64,000 nucleotides of DNA. Source: Phoebastria nigripes. Taxonomy: Eukaryota; Chordata; Aves; Procellariiformes; Diomedeidae. The position numbers and the translations under genes are program-made. The notes below the pieces were generated by a model. It saw only the letters and a program-made list of their open reading frames with translations. It did not search any database and had not been told where the DNA came from. Shown here piece after piece: positions 25,621 to 37,882 of this stretch (the first letter of the stretch is position 1; every line of letters starts with the position of its first letter). Location: positions 5,397,468 through 5,461,467 of the forward strand of contig JAYKAV010003266.1 in assembly GCA_035582835.1 (NCBI GenBank). Direction: 5' to 3'.

Positions 25621-26474
25621 TGTAGCGTTAAGTGATCCAGGTACCTGAGCTTCTGCCATTTGCAGAGTGCCAAAACGTCACTACCGACCAGAAACAATTT
25701 GAGGTATGCATCACAGATTAAACATTTNATTTGCTTTCAAGGGGTACTTGTTGCTTAACTTCAAAATGCAACCTGTCTTCAGCCCCTATTATATTGCTCT
25801 GGACTGCTCTTTGGGTCCTAAATCATCTGATTTTTGTTTGTTTTGGAATGCACTGATTTACCACTAAGGAATAAATGAAAAGCAAAAGAAAACAGCAGTA
25901 CTTGTTTGCATAGGCCCTACATTGTTCTGTGTTCTGCTGCTACTGAAACAGAGGCGATAAATCCTACTCCCTGGACAGAGAGAGGTTTTTGGGTGGTGGC
26001 TGTGTGCAAACAAGGCCAGGGAAGATAAACAACAGAAAAATATTGTTTCTAGGAAATGACAGTTGAGGATGGCCAATCAACTGATGGGTCAAAGCCAACA
26101 CAACACCATCAATTAGCAAAGACATATTGATATTATTTCTCCAAGGCATTTTTGTATCAACAAAGAGGGAAAAGAGATGGATCTGTGTTATGGTATCTGT
26201 GGTCAAACTTGGCTGCAGTTAGGAATCTGTACAGTTTCTGTGTTGGAAAAGGGGAGTTTTGTAAAGAACTCTGCCTGTAGAAAATATGTCCACAGCTCCA
26301 GAAGGGCTCAGCCAAAAGGGTGCTGAAAATCTGTTGGTGTCATTGTCAGAACTGCTGGAGGTGGGAACATTTGCTAATCTTGCTTATTTTAGGGGGCCTG
26401 CTTTCAGCGGCAGTTCATTTCTGAAAATGCAGCTCTGAAAACTCAGCCCTTAAGAGCCTAATAGAATACATGCC

Positions 26475-26501
26475 TCAGACTAGACTAGACTAGACTAGAA
26501 A
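26475..26501. repeat. (CTAGA)n short tandem repeat
   Basis: Four to five uninterrupted copies of a 5-base unit (ACTAG phase). Confidence 0.85.
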
Positions 26502-27624
26502 GAGAGATGCATTTTTCAGACTGTAGGTTCTTGCCTGCCTAATTATGATTTTCAGCTTCTTAAGATTAGGCCTTTGCATTGTATAAATGTGACACAGAAG
26601 AAATAGCTGTGACATTGCCTTGCATTTTCTTTTCCAGCTGGGGAGGAACCCAGCTAAACCTGCAGAGTTTCAGAGCTTGCAGAACTGTAGTGGAAAGAGA
26701 ATTTAGTCTCACATTTGGAAATCAAACTCAACCGCAGTTCCCCGAGCAATCAAAACTGTCACAATTTCTCTTCCATCCAGTCCACTCAGGATGGCCTGCT
26801 GACAGTCTCACTCTTAAGGGGTAACTTTTGGCACCCTGATGAAGTGCAGGGTCTAGATGGATTGCTGTATTCATGCCTGAGTAAGGCAAACGACCTCCAT
26901 CATCACTGGTGGTTACATCTTTGTTGGAACATTTCAGAACTAGGTTACAGCCTCCACTGTGGGGTTTGACTTCACTGTTCAGTTGCCTCTATAGACACAT
27001 AATGTGCTTGAAGCTGCATGAAATGGCCTTTGGATGAGCTCAGGACTGGCCAAAGTCTAAAATGGTTTGGCTTGCGGGATTCATTGCAGCTGTGGCTCCA
27101 AATCCAGTTTGGGATGGGTCCCAGTGATGTGGAAAGTGAAGCCACCTCTCAGTTTAGCAGGCAGAGTGCTCTCTACCACCATCCATCTTCTGGAAGACAG
27201 AGGAGAAACTGCCTTGGGTGTGTGCAGTCCTCCAGAGCAAGATGGGATATGGGTCACAAACAGACTGCTGGGCATGTACCAAAAAGACTAGCAATGTGGT
27301 CAAAACCCCTAGCTTGGATTTCTCCACTTCCTTGGTCTGCAGCCCCAGAGCTGTGTTTGTGAGAAGAAGAAAGTCAGCTGCATCTTCAGCCTTGGTGGGA
27401 GAAGCAGGCAGGGAAGAGCTTGGATGGACTCTGGCCATTTGTGCTTCAGATATGCTGTGGCAACAATATGAATAATGCAGATAAGTTCAATTCTTTTCTC
27501 TCTGGCTGAGGGCAAGGTGTCCCAGCTGATAAGAACTGGGAGCCCACCCTTGTTAAAGCCAGTATTAGACTTAGACCTTCATGAGTCTACTGCCTCAAGC
27601 AATTCCATTCTTCAAAGCACATTC

Positions 27625-27652
27625 GGTTAATTAGTACATTAACTAATTAACC
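27625..27652. other. Perfect AT-rich inverted repeat
   Basis: GGTTAATTAG and its exact reverse complement CTAATTAACC are separated by eight bases. Each arm contains a TAATTA homeodomain core. Confidence 0.6.
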
Positions 27653-27654
27653 TT

Positions 27655-27740
27655 CTCAGCATCCCAGGTAGGGAGTATCTGTCTCCCAAAGGAGGAAACA
27701 GAGGCAAAGTGACTCACTAAGACTGGATNCAGGAGCTCAG
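27655..27740 (-). repeat. MIR-like ancient SINE fragment
   Basis: The run GGAGGAAACAGAGGCAAAGTGACTCACTAAGA follows the MIR complementary-strand order (gaggaaac-gaggca, then gtgact-gc-caagg). Ends are unclear. Confidence 0.5.
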
Positions 27741-30649
27741 CAATGCAGCTGTTAAGTCTGTTTTTTTCCTTCCCAAATGATTTTGTTGTTGCTGCTGCTT
27801 ATGTACATAGTTCCCCTGAGACAGAAATGGAGGAGTCCTAAAGACTCCTGAGAGAATGCTCAGGCCCGGTGGGGAAAGGTGCTGCTAGACAAACCTGGAG
27901 AAGAAAAGAATCCATCCAAATATACCCAGAGAAGGCGATCTGATTCACCCACATGCTCGCACCAACTAAGGNAAAAAGCTAATGCCATTTCTCCCCATTC
28001 ACAAGGAAAGTTTTTCTCATCAGCAAATGAATAAAACCCCTTTGCTTCTTACTCACATTTTCATCCACTCTAAATTTCATGAACCAGAAGCAAAATGGCC
28101 AGTGCGGGGAGGAGAGAGCATGTGAGCGATGACAGTGGGGTTGTGTTTGTACGGGCTTGCTGGGATGTGAATAGACCAGAAGGATAAGACCCGAAGAGAC
28201 TCCAGCAAATGGCCAGAGGGGAAGCTTTGATGCTGAGGAAGTCCACAGACTCAAACACATGATGATGAGCAGCTGATTTCCACAACTTTACAACGTGGTA
28301 GGAAAAAAAAAAGAGCTAAAGCACAAGGATAGAGTTCTTTGGCTTGCAAGACCCACGACAGCATCACAGACCCTTTCTCATGAGTCCTGATCACAAACAG
28401 AAATGGGAGTCTTGTTCTCCCCACCCAGCTCTGATCTGAAGTCAGACAGCACACTTTGCTCTACCTACTATCAAATGACAGTCCTTGGCAGCAAGTATAC
28501 GTGTGTAGAAGAATGAGAGCCAACTCCTGCATTCAATGATTTGTCCCTGAGGGAGAGAGTCTCCTGGGGCTTAAGTATGGGCCCATATGCCTTACCAATC
28601 CTCTGCTCCTGGTTTTCGACTGGCTTTTGCCCAGGCAGAAAGCCCTTCACAACACTGGAAGCTTGAACAGCAATGTCAACAGCGTGCCGTGAATGAGAGC
28701 TCTGGTGAGGCCACAGCAGCAACACCTGAAAGCAGAAAGCACCAAGAGCAAGTGGCCTGTCCTGTAGAAGGGACTCCTTTCATGACCACGTCTTAATCTA
28801 CCACCAGTTTACTAAGCCCACAGCAGCCCAGATTGGAGGCTACAAAAATATCCCCCTGCTCAGCAACTCCTCCCTTGTGCTTTGTAAAGCTCCAGCATTT
28901 TAATCATACTCACACCTCCCTCTCCTAACACAAACCATCTCAGCTCTCTCAGTAACCCAGGTCCACAGAACCTGTGCATTCGTGATCTCCTTCCCTTGCT
29001 TACGCAGTCAGATACCTTCCCCTCCATGCTAATAAGCCTCCCAAGTGCACACACCCTCTTGTTTACTCTTAAGTTCTTACTCCCATCCTTCACCCCGTGC
29101 ACACTCCCCGCCATTTGACTAAGATATATTGAATAAGCAACTAGTGCTGAGGGGTTATATGTGATTTTGTGTGGGCTGTTAATGTCTTCAGCAATCCCAG
29201 CCCTANGCATGTCCCTAATCCCCTATCGCTCCATCTCAGGACCCACCAGGAAGGTGCTGCCTAGCTGATCTAGGGACCCTGTTATTGGGAAAGGCAAAAT
29301 TCCCTGTCTTGTAAAGGTGCCTTGTCCAGTCCTGTTCATAGTAAGTTTTCACTTAGAATAAAGACAAAAATAAAGTTCCTCAGTTTGTCAGGGTTTTTCT
29401 AGAAGAAGAGAGTATTGGTGTCAGAGCAGCTGAAACTGTTTCTCATTCCTAGCTTCAAACTGCCATGCTGCATGTGGCTGTTTCTTCATCTATTGCTATA
29501 GGCATCTAGAGCCCTTTGGTCTTTATTCTGCAAGCTGCCTTGATGTTTTTCCTGGAAGAACATTGCACAANAAATGCAATATTCTTTCAGTACAAAGGCT
29601 AGGGTTTTAAATAGAGCCTTGCCTTCCTAAATCCTATTAAAATAAACAGGACTTAGATCTCTCAAATACCTTCAAAATTCCCAAATTACAAGGTTAATAT
29701 AAAGTGCACAAACCTGCCTCTGAGGTCTTGAGGCTGCCCACCAAGCCCATGCAAGAAGTTAGGACAGGCAGGCACTTGATAGAGTTTGTTACAGGTGATG
29801 CTTATTTTCAGGGACATTTTAATAAGACTAATCAATCACAGCAAATGATTAAGCAATATATTCATAACAATTTTCACATGGAGATTTTAGGATAATTTGC
29901 AGAAAGTTGGTGAGAATCAGATGGTGAGGAATAGTGAGGGGTTATTAAAAAAATTTAAGATTTTAGGTTTCTTCACAGGATAATTCAAGATGTTGGCATT
30001 CTGTTTCTGCTCTGAATTACTCTGCTGAGAAATTGCCCTCCCCACTGACTAGATAAAGCTTAGCAGGTCCAGCCTCCAGTGCTTAAATTTATCCCACATG
30101 AATATGCCATGAAGTGCCTTGTCCAATTAACAACCTTCCTTATACGATTTTCCTACAAGATCTGTAACAGACACAAACCTGTGCATAGGTTTTGGCATTT
30201 CCAGTTCCCTGCATCCTTAGGGGATAGGGCTTGTAACTGGGAACTCTTACCCATCCTAAATCCTGGGAATAGTCCCGATTCTCACTGCTTGTCTCACCTA
30301 CAGAAGCAGAAAGCCCAGGGAGTGTTTGCTTTGTGTGCTCCTGAGGGTCTTCCCGTGCTGGGTACTTTTGTACGAGGTCGCGAGGTGCTTGCCCTGCTCT
30401 AACAACCTCTTGTCTGGTTTTGGTCAGGACTTGAAGGGACTTAACCTCTGTGATGGAGGGTGGGCTTCATCTGCAGCTTGTTGGCTTCTTCAGTAAGGCT
30501 GCTAACTAGGAGCTCAGCTCTGTGCTTTAGGGAGAAGAGGGTCAAGGAGGTTTCACTCCACTCTTCTCTGGTCCCTCAAGCCATAGGTGTGCTGTCTGGA
30601 TGGGCAGTTGTGGTGTTGGTCTATGGAAGGGCAGAAAGACAGAAAAAAG

Positions 30650-31860
30650 TTACGGAGCTCGCGAGGTGCTTTGCAGGCACGAGGCACTGCTGGAGAGAGC
30701 CAGCCGGTCACTGCGCAGGCAGGGCTGCCTGCAAGCCCCGCTGCCTGCAGCACGGCTCAGCCCCATCCTCCACCGCTCGCACAGCCTTTCACTCCTCCCG
30801 GCGTGCTTGGAGGGACAGGGACAGACCTGCACCCTGCGTTATGGGCAGGTACAGGCAGCTGCCTGCACTGTCCCCTGGTGTGCTTGAGAGCAGGGAGGAG
30901 TCGTCGCAGGCCAGCCCGGACCCTGCATGGGCCTTGGCCATGTGGCTCTGTTTCTGAGGCGGGCTTGTCCGGACAGGAGTGAGCGAGGAAACCTTGGATC
31001 GCTCCTCCCCNGGCCTCCTTGCTGCAGGTGCCATTAGGATCTGGGTTGTAGAGGCCATGCTACCGCCAAGCCACTGTCCCCAAGGCCTCCTCGCCTGCTC
31101 CGGGTTCCTCTCCCCCTCCCCGCGGGTGTTATTTACACCGTTTCCTGCCCAGGGAAGTTCAGGAGTTTGACGTTACCGGGTTGGTTTCCGCTCTCCTGTC
31201 TGGCTCCCATCGGGAGCTCTCGCAGAGCCCGAGCCCTGTGGTGCCAGCAGTGGCCAGGCAGCAGCCTGCCCGTGCCAGCGGACAGGATGGAGGTGCCAGC
31301 CAGGCCCAGGGAAGGAAGCGTAACCCCTGTCAGGCCGGACAACTCGAGCTCAACTGGCCTGGGAGGGCTGGAAAAGCCGACCCCATGTCCGTCCCTCAGC
31401 ATCAGTCCTGCTGCGGGGCTGGACGGGACCGCTCAGCCCCGGCGGGAGGAAGGGAGGACGCGCCCGGGCATCGCTGCAGAGCTTTTGGGTTCCTGCCGAA
31501 TCGACACCCTCCCCTCTCCCTCCCTCCCTCTCCCCCCCGATCCTTCCCGCGCGCTCCCGCCTGGCCTGCGTCTCCCCTCCCTTCCCTTTTCCCTCCCATC
31601 CCGCAGCAAACAAAATGGCTGCTGCATGGCCATTTTGTTTTCCGTCTGGAAGGGGGAAGCCAGGACGCTGGGACTTGGCTCTTTTTTGGAGGCTGCGGCC
31701 ATGTTCGAGCCCAACTCTCCCGTCTCTACGTGGCACCGGCTGTAGCGAGAGAGAGAGAGAAAAAAAAAAAAAAAGAAAAAAAAAAAGGACCTTTTGGAAC
31801 GAGACCAAAGTCAGAGGCAGAGAGTGGGTAGTTTTGGCGTATGTTGAGCACTGAAAATGC
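30650..31860. promoter_or_regulatory. CpG-rich patch, candidate promoter
   Basis: A second CpG-rich region ends in a pyrimidine-rich stretch, a YY1-like inverted motif (31,608-31,640) and a GA/A tract (31,747-31,787). It lies about 6 kb upstream of let-7k. No protein domain is recognisable in the overlapping open frames, which reflect composition. Confidence 0.45.
31608..31640. promoter_or_regulatory. Inverted CAAAATGGC pair, YY1-like, copy 1
   Basis: AAACAAAATGGC (31,608-31,619) and its exact reverse complement (31,629-31,640) flank nine bases. Each arm contains the CCAT core of YY1-family zinc-finger sites, in a GCCATTTTG context. The arms could also pair as a 12-bp hairpin in RNA. Confidence 0.55.
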
Positions 31861-32999
31861 CTGGAATTGCCAAACTGAGCTTTTGTATTAGCAGCGTAAG
31901 GCTACTCGGTGCATGCAGAGTCGCGGGGCTGCACGGTATAGCCGGACGGAAAGGTTTGTTTGCTATATTCAATAAAACAGCCCTCCTTTCTTCTGTATTT
32001 ATAAAGTACCAGAGAGCACTGTTGTCTAATTTGTTTTTGGACGGGCGGATGGTTTTACACATCGGCTTGGTATGATTAGAGCCGGTCATTGCTGGACGGT
32101 AGCATTTTAACCTGTTGTGTGTCCTCTTGTTTTTGGTGAATATGAGATCTGACCTTTCCACTGATCTGGCAGTGCCTGGATTTAGCTGATGTGATCCGGT
32201 GGATTTTTTTTAGGGATTTTTGTTTTGTTTATTTCCTTCTTGCCTTGAAAGTTTTCATCTCGGGAATACAAAATCTTAATTTAAATATTAAAAGAAATAG
32301 CTGTTCTTGGCTTTTTAAGCCCTTGCTTTTCTTATGAGGATGGAGCTGTACTGTGATAACAAGCTGTTTACTGCACCAGCGTGTGTATCCTGCACACATT
32401 AAGGTGTGATACACGACAGAGACGCCATCAACAGTAACATGCCTTGAAAGTTTAAGGGAACTTAGTGGTGTTACCATACAATTTTGCGCAGAAGCATGGC
32501 AAAAATACCAGAACATGCGCCAAATTAAAGTGATTTTTTTTTTTTTTTTTTAAAAAAAGTGATTCTGCATTTCCTTCAGTAGCCTGGATGTCTTGGAGTT
32601 AGTAGTCACGTCTCTTCGTTCACGGACGCTCGGAGGAACAGATCTCTGTCCAGTGGCACGGGGGGGATCGGGCTTTGATAAGGCATCGGTGTTGGGGTGA
32701 TCGTCCTACCTTTCCTTGAGGGGCTGCCCGGACATCTGGAGAGAAGCAGACACTTTCAGAGAGGAGCTGGGAAGGAGAGCAGAAAGAGGGGAAATCGCTT
32801 TTCTTGCACAGAAAGGTATTTGCCACCATATCTGCTTGGCTTGCTTACAAATGGACAATGTAGAGAATTGCACGGGCGATGGTGGTCCTNGAGCCGGGGC
32901 TGCATGTGTGGGCGCTGGGCAGGCGGTTTGCATTGCAAATTAAATGTTTTGGTCCAAATCTGCGTTAGGGGTGGACGTTACCTGCNCACCTTTCGTGAG

Positions 33000-34055
33000 C
33001 AGCTTTTGAACTGAACATCGAGAAGGAAAACAGTATTAATGGAAGAGTTTTATAGAGTATTACAGGAAAGGATCTTCTTTCTTTAGATTTTTGAGTTAAC
33101 CTATAGAATTGAGTATGGAGCAGGTAAAAATAAACCCAAAAGATATTTTTTCCTCTTATTATCTCTTGATTTTTAGTATTTTGGAGAAATTACTCTATGA
33201 AATATGAATAGTGCCTGTTTTACTTTTATGAGAAAAATCCTGGGATTTTTTTTTTCCTTCAGGAGAGTGTAAATTATATGCTGATTTACAAGGAAAATAT
33301 ACGAATGTTTAGAAAAACCGTTACCTTTGTGGCCACCTTTAATAACAATTTATGAAAGGTTAATAAAAGATAAGTCGTGTAACAAGCAGGTTACAGATGC
33401 ATGTATTATAGATAACAATACCAGATTCATTAATGATGAGCCAGATGTTTATAAACATCTGATAGGACTTGAAACAACCCCTAATAGATGAGCAGCTATT
33501 TATTAAGATACCTGCTAATTGTTTAATAATAAACAAATGCTACGACAACATTGATATGAAACACTACCTACGTCATTAAAAGATCATGGAGGAAAAGCAT
33601 TGCTGAGACACGGGGGCTGTTGCAGGAATGAACTTTAAATATTTTTACTTCCATTTCCCTTTCCCTATTCGCAGTACCTTTGATTAACTCTTTCGAAGAG
33701 TGATATTTTACTATCAACTCCAGGATCGGGTGTCTGGGAAGACGGTTGGCCTTGCTTTTCTGAGAGGTTCGCCTGGCCTGTGAGAAGTTAAAAGCAACTT
33801 GTCCTCGTGGCTAGTTTGGCAAATGTCATTTTTTTGCTTTCCAGTGGCAGGGGATGCGTTCAAGATGGTTTTTTGGGCCGTCTGCTGCTTTTTCTGTGAG
33901 CCGGTTCCTCACTGCCGGCCGGTAGTTGCACGGCTCTGAACGGTGCTGTATGTGGCTGCACGCCCTGGCAACATTGGGGAGCTATTGAAAACCTTCCCCA
34001 CTTCTTTTTGGTTTTGTTTATTTTGGGTTTCGTTTTTTTTGCGTTCTGCTTGCTT
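33000..34055. other. AT-rich stretch between the two YY1-like modules
   Basis: Sequence rich in TTAAT and TTTATAA words, with a perfect 20-base palindrome, quite unlike the GC-rich patches on either side. No open frame of interest. It reads like conserved noncoding DNA, but conservation cannot be judged from a single sequence. Confidence 0.35.
33442..33461. other. Perfect 20-base palindrome
   Basis: CAGATGTTTATAAACATCTG is exactly its own reverse complement. It contains two CAGATG E-box halves around a TTTATAAA centre, so a dimeric bHLH or paired forkhead site is possible. Confidence 0.6.
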
Positions 34056-34059
34056 TTTA

Positions 34060-34350
34060 TTTTTCTACTCCAGCAACGCGGCGAGGTGAGGACATGAAGT
34101 CACTACCGGCTTCCCTACAGGCAAAGCTAAGGAAACAAAATGGCCGACGGTCAGCCATTTTGTGCCAACGCAGCTGGCTGGCTGCATGCAGGCTTCGTGT
34201 TGGTGGGGCTGGTTCTGCCCCAGTCCAGCCCGTGCTCCAAGAGGCTGAAAAGCCTCTCAGAGACGCGGGGCCCTGATTTCCCGCTGAGAAGCCTTGCCTG
34301 TCCCCGGCACGTTTTGGCACCGACACGCGGGACTGCAGCTATACAAAGGC
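34060..34350. promoter_or_regulatory. Small CpG-rich patch, candidate regulatory element
   Basis: About 300 bases of CpG-rich DNA inside AT-rich surroundings, containing the second inverted CAAAATGGC pair. It lies 3.7 kb upstream of let-7k. Confidence 0.4.
34136..34162. promoter_or_regulatory. Inverted CAAAATGGC pair, YY1-like, copy 2
   Basis: CAAAATGGC (34,136-34,144) and GCCATTTTG (34,154-34,162) flank nine bases, the same arms and spacing as at 31,611-31,637. The nine central bases differ (CGACGGTCA here, TGCTGCATG there). Confidence 0.55.
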
Positions 34351-35534
34351 TGAAAGCAGTGTCTGCTTTTAAAGGAGCGACTTTGTTGTTTTATGGTTTC
34401 CTCCTCCCTCCTCCCCCCTCCTCCATTTCATTCAGTGCTCCTTAATAAACCAGATCAGCTCCTCAAAGCTTCGGAGCCTTTCCAGCTACTCTCCAAGGCG
34501 GGCTCATTTTAAAGGCAGANACTTGGCCGTGCTCGGGCATCTTTGGTCTGCAGATGCTTCGAAATTTGGGGGGGCATCAGCTTGGGTTGTCGCTTGGTCA
34601 TCACAAGCCTCCCTGAGCCCTGCTAACTGAAGAACAGTTGTAGGAGAGTTGTACTCTCCCTCCCAAAAATGAGTCTGAAAGCTGGACTGGAAATTCCATT
34701 TTTTTAGCCAGCCTGGAGGATCTTGCTGTGAAGAAACATATTAATCCTTCACCTGCTAATTTCTCTCACCCCTCCAAGCACCTCGAGACAGCAGGACTGT
34801 GCTGTGGCACACGCTGAGCACGGGGACCTTCCTGCAGTCTCTTGCAGAGACTGACCGAGCTTTTTCACAAAAATCAATTTGGCTAGTTTTGAAGGACTCA
34901 TATGAATCTGGGAAGGGAAAATTGTCGTGCCACTGCCTTAAGGTCTGTGCAGAAAATGGTGTTTTTCAAAGAGGTCCAGTTCTTAGCAGTCAAGTATCCA
35001 AAAATCTTCAAAAGCTGGGTTTAAATAACTTAGAAGGCAGTGAGACGGTTTGGGTTATAGGCTTCTGACTCCCACAGACCCTGTTGGCTATTTTATCCAG
35101 AATTTTGCATAGCTACATCACATTCAGGCACTTGTAAATCTAATGCTTCAGCAGCGATATGCTAGAAGGGAAGGCTTCGTGTCTGGAAAGCAGGGCAGAG
35201 CTGGAACGCAGCTCACTTTGGTGATTGCCGTGGGATTTTTGCTGATAATCTCGGTAGATATGGAGTTTGCACAAATCTTATGGCTGCGTGGATATATGAC
35301 TAATTCATAATGCCTCTTTGTGAAACCCCAGCAGGGTTTTACCATTGAGCTGCTATCCAGTATGTGTGTGACCTTCTCTCTCCCAGGATCTATGATTCTC
35401 CTGCAGATATTAAAACGGAACATCACTTTTCCCCTCTCTGTCAAAGACAGTCGGGAAAGGCGGATATCGATCTATCCTAACCTGGTTAGGCTGGTCCAGG
35501 CAAACCATTGCCCTGGCAGTGCGACCAGAGACTA

Positions 35535-35735
35535 GAGCAGGACTTCCCAAGACTGGTTCCAGTGTCAGCTTTACCATGGACTTGCTGTGTGATCTTTGGC
35601 AAATTTGGTCACCTCTCTGCTTCTCCTTCTTTCCTCATCTTTTGTCTTGATGGTTTAGACCACAAGCCATCCAGGAGAGGGGCTTGCTGTCGTTGCAATT
35701 TGTATAGCACCTAGCACAAACAAGTGTGACAATGA
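35535..35735 (+). repeat. MIR-like ancient SINE
   Basis: The segment TTGCTGTGTGATCTTTGGCAAATTTGGTCACCTCTCTGC, then TTTCCTCATCTTTTGTC, follows the MIR core in order (gctgtgtgaccttgggcaagtcac, ctctctgtgc, ttcctcatctgt). It ends with a TATAGCACCTAGCACAA tail like those of several old amniote SINEs. Confidence 0.6.
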
Positions 35736-36375
35736 TACTAAGGGTAGGAAGATCATAGTGATCCTTACAGGCATAGTATTTCTAAATCCTCCTGTTTGAC
35801 TCCTTTCTTCACGGATCCTGGCAAGATCAGGATTGCAGAGTCAGCAGCTGGGTATTCCCGAAACCTATACTCATTAAGACAATTATTATAATTAAATCTC
35901 CTGTTTTCAGGATTACTTATAGAAGTCAGAAGGGATTTTTTTTTTTTCNTCTCCATGTATAATTAGATCTATGTGAACTAGGAGTTATTTAATGTAATTT
36001 CCCACCCACAGTTTGAGATTGGCCCAAACGCCTATTCTCTGCAATGGTATCAAGAGTGACCTTTTAAATGCCTAGCCTATGCCGCTTGCTTATATGCTTA
36101 AAATAATACAAGTCACCAGATTGGGAATCAGGAAAAATTGTTCCTCCAGGTCAGTTGCCAAGAGTCTCTTTGGAGAAGACGAGCGTCCTCTGCTATACGC
36201 ATCACCTGATGCGATCACTTGGGCCACCCACCTCCCCAGTCCTCTACCATTGCAGCAACCGCTGGCTTTCTTGCCACCATGATCCCTTCTGGTTGATGCC
36301 TGTGGCACTAGCTTAATTTTTGGGAAGCTGAAACACTTTAGTCTAAACTAATACTTCTGTCCCCGAGGAGGCTGA

Positions 36376-36600
36376 GTGGCCTGTGACAGACTGGATGGAC
36401 CTTTGAGCCTGATTGTAACCTCGGTGAAGCTCTGGCTGGTGTTGCATGTGCTAAGGAGGGATGTGCAACCTCTGTGCATCACTTTCTATGCCAATAAAAC
36501 AGGAAGAATAATATTTCCCATCGGAATGCTGTTTGGGATGCAAGGTACTTGGCACTGTGGATGGGCTGGCTACTTAAATGCTATAGGAATCAGTCCTGCA
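36376..36600 (+). repeat. MIR-like ancient SINE
   Basis: AACCTCTGTGCATCACTTTCTATGCCAATAAAACAGGAAGAATAATATTTCCCA closely parallels the MIR run 'cctctgtgcctcagtttcc-catctgtaaaacagggataataatattacc', and GGTACTTGGCACTGTGGATG matches the downstream part. Confidence 0.55.
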
Positions 36601-37882
36601 ACATTGAATTTTTGATGTCGTTTATACCCTGTCACACTAGGAGAGGCCTGGGCCAGATGGCCTGGCACAGTAGGTCATCCCTTGTGAAGGCTGAGTTTGT
36701 CAAAGGAAATTAAGACAATTACCTGGACTGTGTTGGACGGCAGTGAGAAGGACTTCCGGAGAGCTCTGCAAAGGAACAGGGGCACTTTCCAAGGCTTGCT
36801 GCAAAGATATCCTTGTACCCCAGGCCATCCTAAACTCTCCCCTCAAGGATCGCAGCTACAATAGTTCACCAAACCTTTGGGAATCTCACTTATTTAGGCT
36901 GTTGCCTGTTAGCTATGGAAGCACAAAGCATTAGGCAGCCTTTGTCCCTTCAGGGACTTCTGCCTTAGCCCCTGCCTCTCTCACCACAACACTTGGCAGA
37001 TGTTTGGGGAGGCAGGGGACACCTCCTGCTGAGCTCTCATAGGAAGTCCTCCTTTGGGTCTCTGCTGTGCTGCACATTCAGCCCACTTAATGTGCTACTG
37101 GTGGCTCCCTTTTCGTTACGGCTTGCTTTAATCTTCAAGGGGAATTCTTTCCCATTGCAAAAGAACCTCACACGTTTCTTTTAAACTACCAACTTAATAC
37201 CTTGCATCTGTATTTGGGTGTAGAGAGAATGAAAAAGTCTCAGAAGGTGAGCCAAGGGCTTGGGGGGAAGCCAGTCTGTCTCAGATCCATGCTAATATTG
37301 CCTGGCTGTGCTATAGCATTAAAGGGACACCAAGCCTGCATGTTGCACTCATTTGTTTAGGAAATGAGATCTGCCTTGAAGTACTCGATACCATTACATT
37401 TGCAGCCTAAAAGCTTCCTTGTACTCAGTTATTTCTAATCTGCTCAATTCCCTGGAGTGCATAGCAGCTAAATTGATGGATTCTCTTATCTGGTCTGGCA
37501 GGTTTGTTCTAGATATGCTGTGTGTTCAAGAGGTGAGGTCAGCCTGGCTGCATGTTACTTGGCGTTATTGCAGTTTCAGAAGGGACGTGCTATCTGCATG
37601 TATGGCCCTGGGTTCAGAGTAGGAGGGCTGCTGCTTCTGTAAGCGTTGGGGTACGTAAAGTTTGCAGCCAGTGTGATTGCCAGGGATAAAGTATAGTCCA
37701 AGTGGACTGAAGGAGGTTTAAAGAAGGAAAGGGAGCTCCAGGAGAAGGTTGGGTATGAGACTCCTTGTCCCTAACATCATGAAGTCTGATGAATTTTCAT
37801 GCATTTCTCTTCACAGGAGCCGCAGAGCAGCCAATGCCTGGATAAGGATCATCTCATTGCCTTAGACTGCCACAGTCCCAAG

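Larger units (their letters stand above)
20700..30600. other. Intergenic, mostly featureless
   Basis: Nearly 10 kb with lower GC content, in which I recognise no exon, RNA gene or young transposon. It contains a (CAAA)n microsatellite, a (CTAGA)n run, one hairpin and two ancient-repeat candidates, listed separately. Confidence 0.5.

Noticed and set aside
36060..36300. A further MIR-like copy around 36,100-36,160 (TTGGGAATCAGG).
   Set aside because: Only a short stretch resembles the 5' part of MIR; too weak to call.
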